Positions 10,955 to 22,206 of a DNA stretch of 64,000 nucleotides are shown here, one piece after another (the first letter of the stretch is position 1; each line of letters opens with the position of its first letter). Position numbers and translations under genes: made by a program. The stretch is taken from assembly GCA_024699855.1 (NCBI GenBank), contig JAMPIQ010000003.1, positions 9,362,001-9,426,000 on the forward strand, read 5' to 3'. The notes beneath the pieces were generated by a model that worked only from the letters and a program-made list of their open reading frames with translations, did not search any database and was not told the origin of the DNA. The DNA is from Aphelenchoides besseyi. Taxonomy: Eukaryota > Nematoda > Chromadorea > Rhabditida > Aphelenchoididae.

Positions 10955-13900
10955 TTGAATTTAAACTGAAAGTTGAATTAGCGATCTATGGAACCCAAAA
11001 CTTACCGTTTGACGAGTCTTAGGGCAATGGAACTAAAGTGCACACGCGCGAATTCGACTCAACCAACGATGAATGGAATGTGAGATTGAGGCGGGAAGTC
11101 AACTGAGGAAAGAAACCTGAACGATCAACTGACCGAACCAATAACTTGAGATCGAATGAGCTTTCGGAACAAATGTTTTGGTCAAAGAATGCAAATTCCA
11201 AGTCGATTGTCGGTTATGTAAATATGAATGTGCCATTAATCATTTCTACCACAGTAATGTGCACCACTCATATCAACATAAGCAGCGACAATCATTGAGA
11301 ACAACGAATCCAATCGAATGTGAAGTGAACGACAATATCGAAATAAACATCGTCGATCGATTCGATGTGAAATGTTGGGAAAGGCGTGGTTAAAACAACG
11401 CGCAACGGATTTCGATGTCCAAACAAAATTTGTAACAAAAAAGCGATCTCAATGGTACGCGAAGACACAAACTGCAAGAATGTGAATTCAAAGATGCCCT
11501 AGAAACCATTTGATGGTCAGTAGATTAGATAACAGTAGTCAACTGAAGTAGCAATTCGATTGCAAATATCATCAGCTGTTGTACACAAACTGGTGATTGC
11601 ATTCGCGTTCATTAAAATCACGAGGGCTATCATACGGTGGTTATCGTTGCAATCGAAATTTAGATTGTGAGAACAAAAAGCAAAAGAGCGATCGTATCTC
11701 GCGATTGACTTTTGATTTCGATCTCAACGACGGAATTTGCGGATCTTTGAATCGTTGGACACTCAACGTTTGTTTTCGTTCCCGCCATCGAGCGGTTTTC
11801 AAAATTTTGCACGATATAAACAAGCATCTCGATGGCCGAAGTAACAACATCTGTTACCACCCAGTTGATTTCTCAGACAAGTGAATTCGATGTGGCGATT
11901 ATTACAAGCACTTGTTATTGACGAACCCTAAGCTCTCTAATTCATATCCGGTAAGCTTAATGGCAATGATGTTAGATGATTCACGATTGTTGTGATGATT
12001 AATAGGAGAGAGGTCAAATAAAAGCGGTTTGTTGAGATCGAAAAGATGAATGTGATTGCTAGTCGACTTCCTAGTACATTGATTATTCGACGGTCGTTAG
12101 ACATGATCTTGGTATGCCACGAGAAGATTGAAGAAAGTTTTTCTCGGGCAATTCGAAGATCACGTTATCGACGAGTTAAATTGCACAGTCGTGATCCTAT
12201 TGATCTCCAACAGATTGATGTTTGAAAGAATCGGTGGATATATTCTTTTGCTTTTCGGTTGGATATCCCGCTGATTCTTTCAGAACATCAATTGACAACA
12301 AATAGATGAGTTAATCACGTATTTATTGCGACGTTTGTCTTTTGAGAACGTTGGAAGTTTGTAGTTTTAAGACTAAGCTTTTCGTTGCTTAAATTGCAAG
12401 TGACTCACGGCTTAAGGATCCTTGTCAACAGACTTGTCAACGCACTTGTCAATTCGAAGGCCGAATGTAAGTGGGAAAAGGCGGTTGAAATGTTGCGTGT
12501 GTCCAATTTTGTCTTTCTCGCCGATTTCCTTTGAATTGTTTATTTCGCTTTCCGGCGTCAAAGTTCGTTTTTCGATGAGTTTACGAAAACAAAGTTCTTG
12601 TGTGAACATCGAAGTTAATTTGCTTAAAACCGAGTTTCCGTTCTGTCTTACAATCGAGTTGCTGTTCTTGTAAGACCTTCACATAATTTAATTTGAGGGC
12701 TCGGACGTCCACGTATCTCTTCGTAACTTCGGCAAACTCGTTGAATAGCTGAGAGCAAATTTAATCAAGAAACGAGTGCCTTTCTTCGTCTTTTCTTTTG
12801 TCGTCGAGACTCAACTGCTGGTCGTGAAGTACCAACGAAGCGACGTTTCTATTGTTCTGCGTTCTCTCGTCAGCGATGAATTTGTCGAAAGCGCTTCAAG
12901 CTTTTCGATACCTCAAATTGACTAGCAAGATTATGAACATGGACATCAAAATTTCGAACCAAGGAGTCGGCAGTTGTTGAGGCGGGAAGTAAATAGAGAA
13001 CCCGTGGACTCATCTTGACCGCTTTTCGTTTATTCTTGTCGTCATTCTTCGACTAACGAGTTTTTTTATTCTGCCGAAGCTTGTTTTAGATGATTTAATG
13101 TTCAGCTAACAGTTGTCGTAATACCCAAACGGTTTTTGGTTTTAATCAAAACTCACAGCTATCATCTTTTCAGTCATATGTGTTTGTTCAAAGTTTGTGG
13201 TCCTCACACTTTTTTGTATCATAATCTCCTGCAAAATCTGAGACGACTGACCGCTGAGGTGCAAGCGGTGAGCCGTGAAAGAACGAGAAGGTCGAGAGAC
13301 TCACAAATTTGCTTGGGCCTTTGGCTTCGTTGTCATCTCGCACATTTTTTCTGCTTTTCGAACATCAAAAGTCAAAAGCACATCGGTAAACTCGCTAGAT
13401 GGGTCGCAGCTTCTTTTGAGCTCCATCTTCAGCTTTCAGTTTGACTAAGGGTTTATTGTTGATGCAATTGATACTCTCGGCTTTCAGTTATTCACGCATT
13501 TTCTATTAGTCAACAAGTGCATTACTGACATTTGGACCAACAATGTTGTTTGCGTTGAATACGTTTTGGAAAGGCTCTCTGCCTACATTGCTATCAATCT
13601 TGTAATTAATCGCGTGTATTTGTGTTTCGCAAATCGTTAAAAGGTTCAAACTTTTTTGCGTCATTTCCGAATAACTGCAGAGTTGTTTTGCTTTTGGACG
13701 TCGCCCAAAGCGACAGACCGACCTTAAGAGCGTAATAAATAAGCCATAAGATTCGAAAACACGAAGTTGGTCCGAACGTCAACCCCAAACTTATATTCGA
13801 TTGCTATCTTCCCATAACTTTTATTCATTGCTCAGTTCCCAGCATCCGCTTCAGATTATCCGAATGATCACAACGTTTCTTTTGTTGCGTGGGAAGATTC

Positions 13901-14234
13901 AAATCGGAGTCAAAAGTTCAAAAAGATGAAAAACAAATGATGCACGACGATTACGACAACATTGACGGAAGATTCAAACGCTTGTTCTTGTGGTTATGAC
14001 CTTTTCACCCACTTTGACAGATGCTATTCGTTTGCATCTAGAGTGAAAGTGAGGGCAAATTTGGAGCGATATTCTCTATAGTATAAACAAAAATCTGTGG
14101 TCATTTAGATGTTGTTTATCGAACGTTTTCTTATAACTCGCGTTCATCGTATCAACTTCGAACGATGTGTTTTGAATGAGGTCTTCATTTAGGTTTTAAA
14201 TGGTTTACAAAGAAGTTGCTTCTCGGTGAATGCA
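10955..14234. other. Intergenic region, 3.3 kb, with a hairpin candidate
   Basis: It begins with the 5' UTR and promoter of the Lys-rich gene. Open frames up to 95 codons (11597-11884 plus) have no conserved motif and look like chance. The only structured element seen is the hairpin at 12213-12293. The right part is the upstream region of the ion-channel gene. Confidence 0.5.
12213..12293 (+). ncRNA. Candidate miRNA-like hairpin
   Basis: An 81-nt inverted repeat: the 5' arm TTGATGTTTGAAAGAATCGG plus TGGATAT pairs with the 3' arm ATATCCCGCTGATTCTTTC plus AGAACATCAA. The stem is about 27 bp with a few mismatches or bulges, closed by a ~21-nt loop. Size, stem length and small internal mismatches fit an animal pre-miRNA, and it lies alone in a 3.3 kb spacer. 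The 5' arm contains TGAAAGA, close to but not the same as the miR-71 start TGAAAGAC, so no known family is claimed. Strand is a guess, since a hairpin reads on both. Confidence 0.45.
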
Positions 14235-17031
14235 ATGACAATCGTCGACCAAAAGTTGAATAGAAATCAATGGTTGTTGTTTGCAATCATACTTCTCGAG
14301 CTCAACGGATGGAGCGTCGAAGGTGTCAGAAAAAAGAATCTGCCATGGCGAGTGATTTTCGATTGAATTTGTTGTTGAATGTGCTTTTTAGTAAACGAAC
14401 CGCCTTTAATCGTCGAACTACGAACTACAGAGCGTGGAAAGAACAAATGGTGGCTTGCGAGTTATTGGATGGCTATGACTCATCAGTACGACCCTTCGGC
14501 ACGATACCCAATATGGAGAAGAGTATGATTTTTTGATGTCCACTTTCAATTTGTTTACTTCAGATGGTCCGGTTGTTATTTCTGCTTCATTGAACATTCG
14601 CTCAATTAGTGCCGTGAATGTTCGGAATATGGTTAGTTGCATGAGAAGTTGGAATTATTGGTCGGTTAAGGAATATGTTGTTCAATTTCGTTTCCAACAA
14701 GAATGGTACGATGATCGTCTTCGCTTTGACAGACGACACGAGTTTCGCAATCTCGATTACATCAATTTTGCTCAAGACCAAATACCGTGGCTTTCGGACG
14801 TGTTCTTTCAAGTAAGTTGAGATTTTATGTTTGGAAAACTTGGAGATTTAAAATGAACGTAAGTTGTAGATGATTTTCAAAATCTGTAATTTTTTATTAT
14901 TCGACCTGGTAATCGAACTGACTTTACGGACCATTCAGCTGCAATGAGAAATCGATTGGAATTACGTATTTATTTTTGTAAATTGAGAACGTAAAAATAA
15001 TGAAGTGCAAAAATAGTAGTTGTGTAAAGTAGATAGATTCTTTACTCAAATACAGTCGATCGCCGTTAACACGTTGCTTCGTTTATTGAATTAGCAGTTA
15101 ACAGTAGGATAATAACACGACTGACTACTGAGTGTCAATCAGGGAGGAGTGAGGGAAATTCGTGGACACAACGTACGCTAGGATCAAAAGGAAAAAGGGG
15201 GCCTTTAAGCAGACAACTGCTTTTAAACAAGAATTGTTACAATTGACGGCATTCGGTGATTGACATTATTGTTTCATCTGATGGCGTTTAAGGCAATCAG
15301 TAGTCGTAAACGAGTGAATGCAGTCGTGGAGAGTGTTTTTGCAGGGGTTCTCGCGATAGAAAAACCGTTTGTGGGTTCGATTTTTCTTCTAAGACAAATT
15401 TTGGTTAATTTTCTGTAAACCGCATCTTGTCCATACCCAGTAATTAGGTGGTCTCACATCTTTTGGGTCATTGACAAAGTAATTTTCGTGCCTCGTTATT
15501 TTTGGTTCAATTATTCGCATCAAAATTTCTGGTTCGAAAATTTCGAATCAAACTTTTTGATTATGTCTGATGCAAATTTTGAATATCGAATTTAGAACGA
15601 GCGTAATGGTCACCGACATATGACCGATCAGGTAAGAAGCTAATCTCCGCAATCCTATGAAGTCTTTTAGGAAAACAAGTACATTAAAGTCCGATCAGAC
15701 GGGCATGTGACTTACGATCGACGTTTAACTTTAACGCTCTCCTGTAACATGAATCTGATTCGATATCCTATGGACTGGCAAGAATGTTTTATTGGTTAGT
15801 TGTTTTCGAAAACGTATGTAAACTTCTTGCCTTTAGATTTCGCTTCTTATGCGTACACTACGGCCGATATCATCTATAAATGGCAAGATGTAAGCGTTCA
15901 ATTGGCCAAAACGGCTGATGGAGCGCTTCCGAATTTTGAGATCACACGCGTTCGCAATGCAACGTGCGATTCAAAAACAAACACTGGAAGTTATTCGTGT
16001 CTACGCGTCAAGTTGACTTTGAAACGTGTGTTCTCATTCTTCCTTCTTCAACTTTACATTCCATCAGCAATGTTGGTCGCTGTTTCTTGGGTTTCCTATT
16101 GGATTGGTGAGTATTCATCTTAAGTTCAAGTGTTATTTGTAGATTGGAAATCAACTGCCGCTCGGGTTCCACTTGCCATTGTCACACTTCTGACGATGAT
16201 CACAACTTCGCACGCCATAAATGCCAACTTACCGCCCGTCTCATACGCCAAGTCAATAGACATATGGTTAGATTGTGACAAGTATCTTGTTTATGTTTTA
16301 GTATTCAGGATCGGTGGTTGTGTTGTTTTTATTTTTGCTTCGCTCATTGAGTATTCTTTCGTTAACTATCTCGGCATATTGGATGAAAACAAGTGAGCGA
16401 ACTGTTTATTTGATCTTCTATTGCTGTTTAGACAAATGCACAAAATTGCAATGAATAAAACTCGTTTGTCGAACGTGGTTGACAGTAACGTTGAAACGGG
16501 AATTGGATCTCAACGACGATCGGGTTTATTTCGAAAAGGAAGTTCGTCACGAGTAAGTTCTATTTGTCGAATTGGAACACGATTCTTCGATTTAAGAGTA
16601 TTTTGCGGAAACGTCGAAAACTGCAACTAAATCTGCATTACGACGATCAAGACGACATGGAGATGAGCAACATTGGAGGTCCATCGCGTGAGCTTTTTCA
16701 TCAAACAGAACCCGATTGGACAATGCACGTGAGAAAACGCAAAGCGAAAATTATGTGTTTACAACTACGTTTAGGATATTGGAGATTTGGTTTACATGGG
16801 ACAGCGGAAACGTGTGGAACTTGTACGGTGGTGTTCACTGCTTGCAGAAAGAGGACGAGCCGAACGAATCGACATTATCGCGAGGTAACATCTACGGGCT
16901 TAGAGTTTATCGTCAAATTGTTTAGGATTCTGTTTCCAGTTGCTTTCATTCTTTTCAACATTGCTTACTGGTCGATTTACTTAAGCGAAGATCCGAATTA
17001 TCCGGGTGATGGAGGTTTGGAGCTGATATAA
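14235..17031 (+). CDS. Cys-loop ligand-gated (anion-type) ion channel subunit
   Basis: Pentameric receptor-channel subunit of the plasma membrane, GABA/glycine/glutamate-gated chloride channel group. Exons: about 14235-14350, 14392-14522, 14564-14631, 14671-14811, 15596-15631, 15671-15794, 15837-16106, 16143-16266, 16309-16392, 16432-16552, 16597-16728, 16775-16884, 16926-17031, about 520 residues. Seen: a signal-peptide-like start ([16 protein letters not shown]), [11 protein letters not shown], the Cys loop C-x13-C ([15 protein letters not shown]), a second Cys pair before M1 (NATC...SYSC) as in glycine and glutamate-gated channels, M1, M2 ([17 protein letters not shown]), M3 and M4 ([19 protein letters not shown]). 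The M2 entry reads AAR where most anion channels have PAR. The join between exon 1 and exon 2 is not in phase with a GT donor, so the first exon is the weakest part; a GC donor is one option. The exact ligand cannot be told. Confidence 0.88.
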
Positions 17032-17460
17032 GTTGACTGTTATTCGAAATAAATGTAATCTTATTGTTATCCATGCGATTGTGGAATTCAACTAACAATC
17101 TGTCAATCACTTTCCGAATTATTCCTGATTCTAATTATAATCGTTTACTGGTACTCACTAATCATTTGACGTGCACGGTTTTCCGAATTCGGTTAAGACC
17201 ACACAGAAGATGATTGATTGAAACGCCCTTTTGGTTCAAATCAACTATATTGTGTTCGTTGGGTAGTTTTTAACAGCAAATAAGTTGATTGTTCGCTAAC
17301 GAAAAGAGTCCGATGGTTGTACTGTTTTAATTTATGATTGATCTTTCCGAGAAAAAGCATAAGAGTAACGACAAAGATCAATGCAAAAGTACACAGATGT
17401 TAATGACTACTGTAGACCAAATAAAAGCAAGCTATCAACATTCGTTGACGGTGAAAAGCA
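17032..17460. other. Intergenic, 0.4 kb
   Basis: 3' UTR of the channel gene, with AATAAA close to the stop, and the promoter side of UGT copy A. Nothing else is seen. Confidence 0.5.
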
Positions 17461-19321
17461 ATGATTTCTAAGCTTGTGTTGTCGTTTTTACTTTACACTT
17501 CTGCTATTTCACCGTTTGAAGTATCATATCGTAGACCACTACGAATCTTATTCATTGCAAGCAATGTTGGGCACAGTCATTTAACTTTGAATGGACGGTT
17601 AGCGGATGTTCTCGTTGATGCGGGACATGAAGTTGTGAGTTGAAGTCTCCAGAGTGTTCATTTCTGTCTAGGACTTTTTGATATCAATGTGGAACCGTTT
17701 GATTCTGAGTAATGGCACCACGAAGGCTCAAGTCAAACGTCTATGGCTGCCGAACACCGTGGAAATCGAAAGAGCGATGTTGTCAATTTCGTCGTGGAAC
17801 GATGCGTTCGATGCTCAGATAACGGCGGCTGATTGGATTGCTTTCGGAAGAATGTGTTCGATGCATTGCGATCGTGAGTTCATTTCATCTCACTAAACAG
17901 TCCTCTTGTTGCAGCTCTTTTATCCAACATTAAACTTCATTCCGAGCTGTTGGAGAAAAAGTACGACGTTGCGATGGCCGAGGGCTTCGATTTGTGTTCT
18001 TTTGCTTTGTTCCGTAAACTGAAGATACCATCCACTCATGAAACTTCCAATCTGCCTTTGAGCGAGTATTCGGCATTAGCTCATGGAATTCCAATCGACT
18101 ACAAAAACGTTCCAAGTAATCGAACAGAAGTGCACGGCAATCATCGTACTTTTCAGTGTATCCGAATCACGGCCAAATTCAACCGATTCGCAGTTTTCGA
18201 GATCGTTTCTGGAATCTCTACGAAATGCTCGAACTTCTCTTTTACACTCTTCCACGACAATATGGAGATGCGGTTCGTTGAAACGCAGTTCGAAGCGAAT
18301 GCTCGTGGTTTAGGAAGTGGCAATCAAACGAGCTTTCGGTTTCGATTTCCCGTCATCCAGCGAATTGTTGAGAGCCGTCGATTATGTTTGGTTGAACACG
18401 AACGAGCAACTCGAACAGCCACGAGCTTTGTCTCCGAAGATCAAATCGATTGGTGGGATTGCAGTGAGGAAGAGCGGTGGATTGAATGAAGTGAGTTCGA
18501 TTGGAGAAAAGTGGTGGAACCCGGAGTTTAGGAGATGGAAGGACTTCTGAGCAACGCGACTGAGGGAGCCGTTTTGGTTTCTTTTGGTTCCATCGTTGAC
18601 ACGACCCACATGAACACAAAGCTCAGAGACCAGTTTCTGGAGGCCTTCAGTCGCTTCCCGGGATTCCAGTTCGTTTGGAAGGTCACTCGGATCGACGAGT
18701 CTCTGCAGTCGGCTCTGAAGGAACATGCGAATGTTCGGGCGGTCGAATGGATGGATCAGAGCGGGATTCTGGGTGAGTGTGTTTGATTGGCCTTGTTGAG
18801 ACTTGGATTCAGAACACACCAATACTCGTGCCTTCATCACTCACGGAGGACTGAATTCGATCAACGAAGCGGCGACATTCGGAGTGCCGTTGATCACGAT
18901 CCCCTTCTTCGGCGATCAACACATCAATTCGGCCGCAGTTGTTTCTCGTGGATTGGCCGTTGCTTTGGACCGACGGAGAATCTCGGCCGACTCGGTGGCC
19001 AGTGCGTTGGCTCGAGTGCTCAGAAGCTCCAAATTCGAACTCACAGCCAAAGACGTTAAACGCAAGATCGCCACCGCGCCCATCTCGCCCTCCGAGATGT
19101 TCGTTCGACACGTCGAGTTCGCCGCACAACATGGAGGTCTTCGAGAGCTGCAACTTCCGGCTGCTTCTCAATCGCTTTGGCGGCAATTGGGTTTGGACGT
19201 TTGGCTCACGCTGCTTTCTGGAGTTCTTCTGCTTTCTGTAGTCATGTTTTGGTCGTTGAGAGTTGCTCTTAACTTTTTGACTACTCAAACGATGTTAAGA
19301 ATGAAGAACAAAAACGAATAG
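17461..19321 (+). CDS. UDP-glycosyltransferase (UGT) copy A, intact
   Basis: Transfers a sugar from a UDP-sugar to small lipophilic molecules in the ER lumen (detoxification, metabolite conjugation). Seven exons (17461-17634, 17672-17873, 17915-18115, 18157-18272, 18314-18490, 18532-18772, 18813-19321) join in phase to 539 residues, the usual UGT length. Seen: N-terminal signal peptide, then LRILFIASNVGHSHL with the catalytic-type His of family GT1, the donor-binding signature FITHGGLNSINEAATFGVPL then ITIPFFGDQHINSA, and a C-terminal membrane helix (LTLLSGVLLLSVVMFWSL) with a lysine-rich cytosolic tail (RMKNKNE), which resembles ER-retained UGTs. The fourth intron uses a GTTCGT donor. A second copy at 47450 is almost identical from 17590 to 19275. 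Confidence 0.92.
17590..19275 (+). repeat. Near-identical duplicated tract, copy A (partner 47576-49265)
   Basis: About 1.69 kb, spanning the end of UGT exon 1 to near the end of exon 7 and including all six introns, matches 47576-49265. I see only about five substitutions and two small A-run length changes. Outside the tract both ends diverge abruptly. Confidence 0.9.
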
Positions 19322-19484
19322 AAATCTAATGAATAAACTCGATTTTGAATGCAGGTGTTTATTCTTATCTCAATTTCAATGCATCACAAAAAAGCGCATG
19401 AAACGTCGATAATTTTTTTCGGTCCACGGAGCGTACAGTTGATTGCCGATATCTGTCTTATAAGTTTTGACATCCGTAGAACGT

Positions 19485-19688
19485 TCATCTCGATTCGACT
19501 GAAAAACGTTCGTAACTGTAGACGAAGTTGGATTAACTGGCCGCCGCCATTTCGTTATCAGCGGCCCAGAAAGCTGTGTCACGCCAAAAGGGAAACGCAT
19601 CACTTGTCAACACCAACAATACTGATATGAATAAGTGATGAGCAGAATGCCATTTTAACTTACCGACTAAAACGAAGTTCAACATCAT
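19485..19688 (-). CDS. Possible small secreted peptide (about 41 residues)
   Basis: A tentative three-exon model (19664-19688, 19538-19621, 19485-19498) with GTAAGT and GTTAAT donors and ATCAG/TTTTTCAG acceptors. It starts MMLNFVLVVLLVLTSDA, a clear signal-peptide pattern, followed by a short mature part FPFWRDTAFWAADNEMAAA and a few further residues. If the second intron is retained, the chain ends two residues after the Ala run, so the secreted part is little changed. No dibasic processing sites are seen. Small size means it could be chance. It lies between the tails of UGT copy A and the SMARCE1 gene. Confidence 0.35.
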
Positions 19689-19879
19689 TTTACTTTAGCC
19701 AAGCACCACACAATGTTGTTTTCACTTTATTGTAAACGTAAATGACTCTCAGAAATGAAGGTCGCTTTCCACCTCTAATGCACACGGCTTTTAGATGTCA
19801 CATTTGAATCACATAAATCTCGTTGAAGAAAAAGCAGCATTTATTTTAACGTTAGAAATAAATAGTTCAAAAAATGCTT

Positions 19880-20851
19880 TCAGGTTGACACACGTTCAAG
19901 TAGTTCGTCCATAACCTCTTTGACAATTTCGGCGTCACTATCAGACGGTTGTGATCGAATGTACTCCATCCATTGGTGCACGTACTCCCGATACTTCTCT
20001 TCTGTGAAGACAGGTCGTTCATCTTTCAACTTCTTCATTCCTTCGTTGAATTTCGTACTGTTTTCTTCTAATGCACGTTTTCGTCGTTGAAAGTTCTCTT
20101 CCAAACGCTCCAATTCTTCATTCAACTTTTTCTGAAATCTCAGCTTCCCTTCTTGTCTCGTTATTAAACCAACCTGATGAGTTGAAAGTGAATTCGCTTG
20201 TTTCTTCAGCATATCAATACGATTCTGTGGAACTACCGTTCGAGTATCGGGCAAACAAGCTCCGGTAAACAGCTCCAACATCAATCGATTGTTTCGTTCG
20301 TAGCGATGTCCGGATTGTCGTTTTCTGGTCAACTCCAACGGATCTTCTTCGTCGACCGGTTGAATTGTCGCTGTTGGTGGTACGTGGTAATGTCCACCAT
20401 TGACTTTCGCTGCTCCTGCACCTCCGTGATTGATGTTCCGAGATGCTTGATGTTGTTGATGCTCCACGGCTGCTTGATACGCTAAAAATATAAGACCAAT
20501 AGATAGAATTTACAATCTCACTCACCTTTCAGATTTCGATCGTATTCCAACTTTTCGTGCTCGTATTCCTGCTGGTGAATCGCCTTTTCAGCATCCGATG
20601 CCTCTCGCCACATTTGTCCAATGATTTTGCCGATTTCGTACAATTGAACCTCCGGATTTTCTGCTCGTACTCGTGACCACATCTTTCGACTGAATCGCAT
20701 GTACGGAACAAGCGGTCGATCTGGCGGTTTCAATGGTGCTCGTACGTGAGTATCTTGGAACTGAAAGGCAATCGAAATCAAATTGTAAAATTCAACTTAC
20801 TCGATTTGTGGAACGTGCTGGAGTTGCCATTTGACGTTGCCGGTGCATCAT
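19880..20851 (-). CDS. smarce1: SWI/SNF (BAF) complex subunit SMARCE1/BAF57, HMG box
   Basis: Subunit of the SWI/SNF chromatin-remodelling complex in the nucleus (swsn-3 in C. elegans). Three exons (20801-20851, 20526-20760, 19880-20481) give 295 residues. After a short basic N terminus, an HMG box of the BAF57 type spans about residues 25-95: PPDRPLVPYMRFSRKMW, then NPEVQLYEIGKIIGQMWRE and a Lys/Glu-rich third helix. The typical AYQAA and a His/Gln/Gly-rich linker follow, then RNNRLMLELFTGACLPDTR and a coiled coil (QNRIDMLKKQANSL to ENFQRRKRALEENSTKFNE), matching the order in animal BAF57. The protein is shorter than human BAF57 (411 residues) because the acidic C-terminal tail is reduced. 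AATAAA lies just past the stop. Confidence 0.9.
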
Positions 20852-21417
20852 GACGATAATTGATTGAGAATTCTGAAACTCTTAAGATGAACTAGAGAAC
20901 TTAAAGGAGTTTATTTACAAAGTAACCTTTCAATTTAACTCAAAGCTCAAATAAACGCTCCCAACACTCGACGACCGACGTTCAGTGCGTACAAACCGCG
21001 TGCTCTCTCGCGTATCACTAAAAGCGCAAAGCGTCAAAATTACCTCAATCAAGAATCCGTTTCAAAAACACACCAAAATGCACAAAAAATAAAAACGCGC
21101 AAAGGCAAATGGTGAACAGTCCGAAAACAAGCGCGCAATGAACGAACGGACAGTCTGCCGATTGCACTGACGACGCCGTCGGACACAGCGACTTGATCGT
21201 GAGCCAACTCTCATCCCAATTGAAGCGGAAGGATGACTCCCGAAGAAATAGAGGATTCTTGCCTCTTCCCGGCCATTGGACAATTAACAACGGACTACGG
21301 AAGAAATGAAAGCAGTAATCAAAAAACATTTGCGAACGAAAACTCTTAAACTGGGAAGAGCGAACAAATTCAACGACCGACCGCTACGACAACAAATGTA
21401 AATTGACGGTGAAGTAA
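20852..21417. other. Upstream region of SMARCE1, 0.57 kb
   Basis: No supported gene. Overlapping short minus-strand frames (21045-21329 and 21062-21283) have no recognisable motif. Confidence 0.45.
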
Positions 21418-21737
21418 ATTGCGTCTAGAAATGAACGAATGTTGAGCGCGTTGTGCGAATTGCGCAACAACAAAGGCACTGGCAAGCAGGTGTTGACCAG
21501 TGGTTTTGCCGACGACCAAAAGAAACAACAAGTGATCTCTTCATCAGAGAAGACACTTGAATGTTTTTTGTTTTGCAGACTCCTTTTCTGCAACTGCAGT
21601 TTCTTTCGGCTGCACGAAACCACTGGTCGACCATTTTTTCCAAACGGTCGGCTAAATTCCACTGCTTGCCAGTGCTTTTGTTGTTGTTGCGCAATCCGAA
21701 CAACGCGTTCAACATTCGTTCATTTCTAGACGCAATC
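21418..21737. repeat. Fold-back (inverted-repeat) element, about 320 bp
   Basis: The left end TGCGTCTAGAAATGAACGAA (from 21419) is repeated in inverted orientation at the right end, finishing at about 21737. Homology continues inward on both arms: ATGTTGA(G/A)CGCGTTGT, ATTGCGCAACAACAA, GCACTGGCAAGCAG and GACCAGTGGTTT. The right arm has about 40 extra bases. The whole unit would fold into a long imperfect hairpin with a small central part around 21540-21600. This is typical of MITE or fold-back DNA elements; no coding capacity of its own is evident although both strands are open by symmetry. Confidence 0.82.
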
Positions 21738-21939
21738 GGCTGTTGGCGCCTTTTGCCATTTCTCTCACTCCGATGGAGAAAACGGAATCTGACGACGCTT
21801 CCGATGTTCATTTTGGTTGCGCCTCTTTTTGACTCGACCATTCAATTTTTTGATCATTTACTTACTCCAAACTCTCGTCGTTCGACCAGTTTTCGCGTTT
21901 CGTGTTCGTTTTGCAAATTAATATGATGTTTTGTTTTAG

Positions 21940-22206
21940 ATGAACTGCACGTGCAGAACAAACGTGCAGTACTTGCTCTTCATTTTAATGGCCCTAGTGG
22001 TCATAATCGGTTGGTTGTTGAACGGAAACATGAACCGGCGCACTCAAATGATCAACCGGGTCTTTGACCCGGTTGTGATGAGCATGCTCGAGCACCGTAA
22101 GTTCACTCTGAGATTCAGAGTCTAATTGAATGTTTTAGCGCATGCAATCGGACGAGAATTGCAAGCAAATAACGGAACGTCCGGAATTATCGGAACTTTG
22201 GAGTAA
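21940..22206 (+). CDS. Tiny single-pass membrane protein, 74 residues
   Basis: Two exons (21940-22096, 22139-22206) joined across a 42-nt intron with GTAAGT donor and TTTTAG acceptor. The ATG directly follows a TTGTTTTAG acceptor, so there is a 5' UTR intron or a trans-splice site. After MNCTCRTNVQ comes one hydrophobic helix (YLLFILMALVVIIGWLL), then a polar tail with NMNRRTQMINRVFDP. No family is recognised. Its second exon overlaps, in another frame, the start of the long reading frame at 22142, so either this gene ends right where the element begins or the exon is fortuitous. Confidence 0.45.

Noticed and set aside
11597..11884. 95-codon plus-strand frame in the 10.9-14.2 kb spacer
   Set aside because: Overlapping equally long minus frames and no conserved features.
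21425..21841. 138-codon minus and 96-codon plus frames sharing the same C-terminal text
   Set aside because: The shared text arises because the DNA is an inverted repeat; it is a fold-back element, not two genes.
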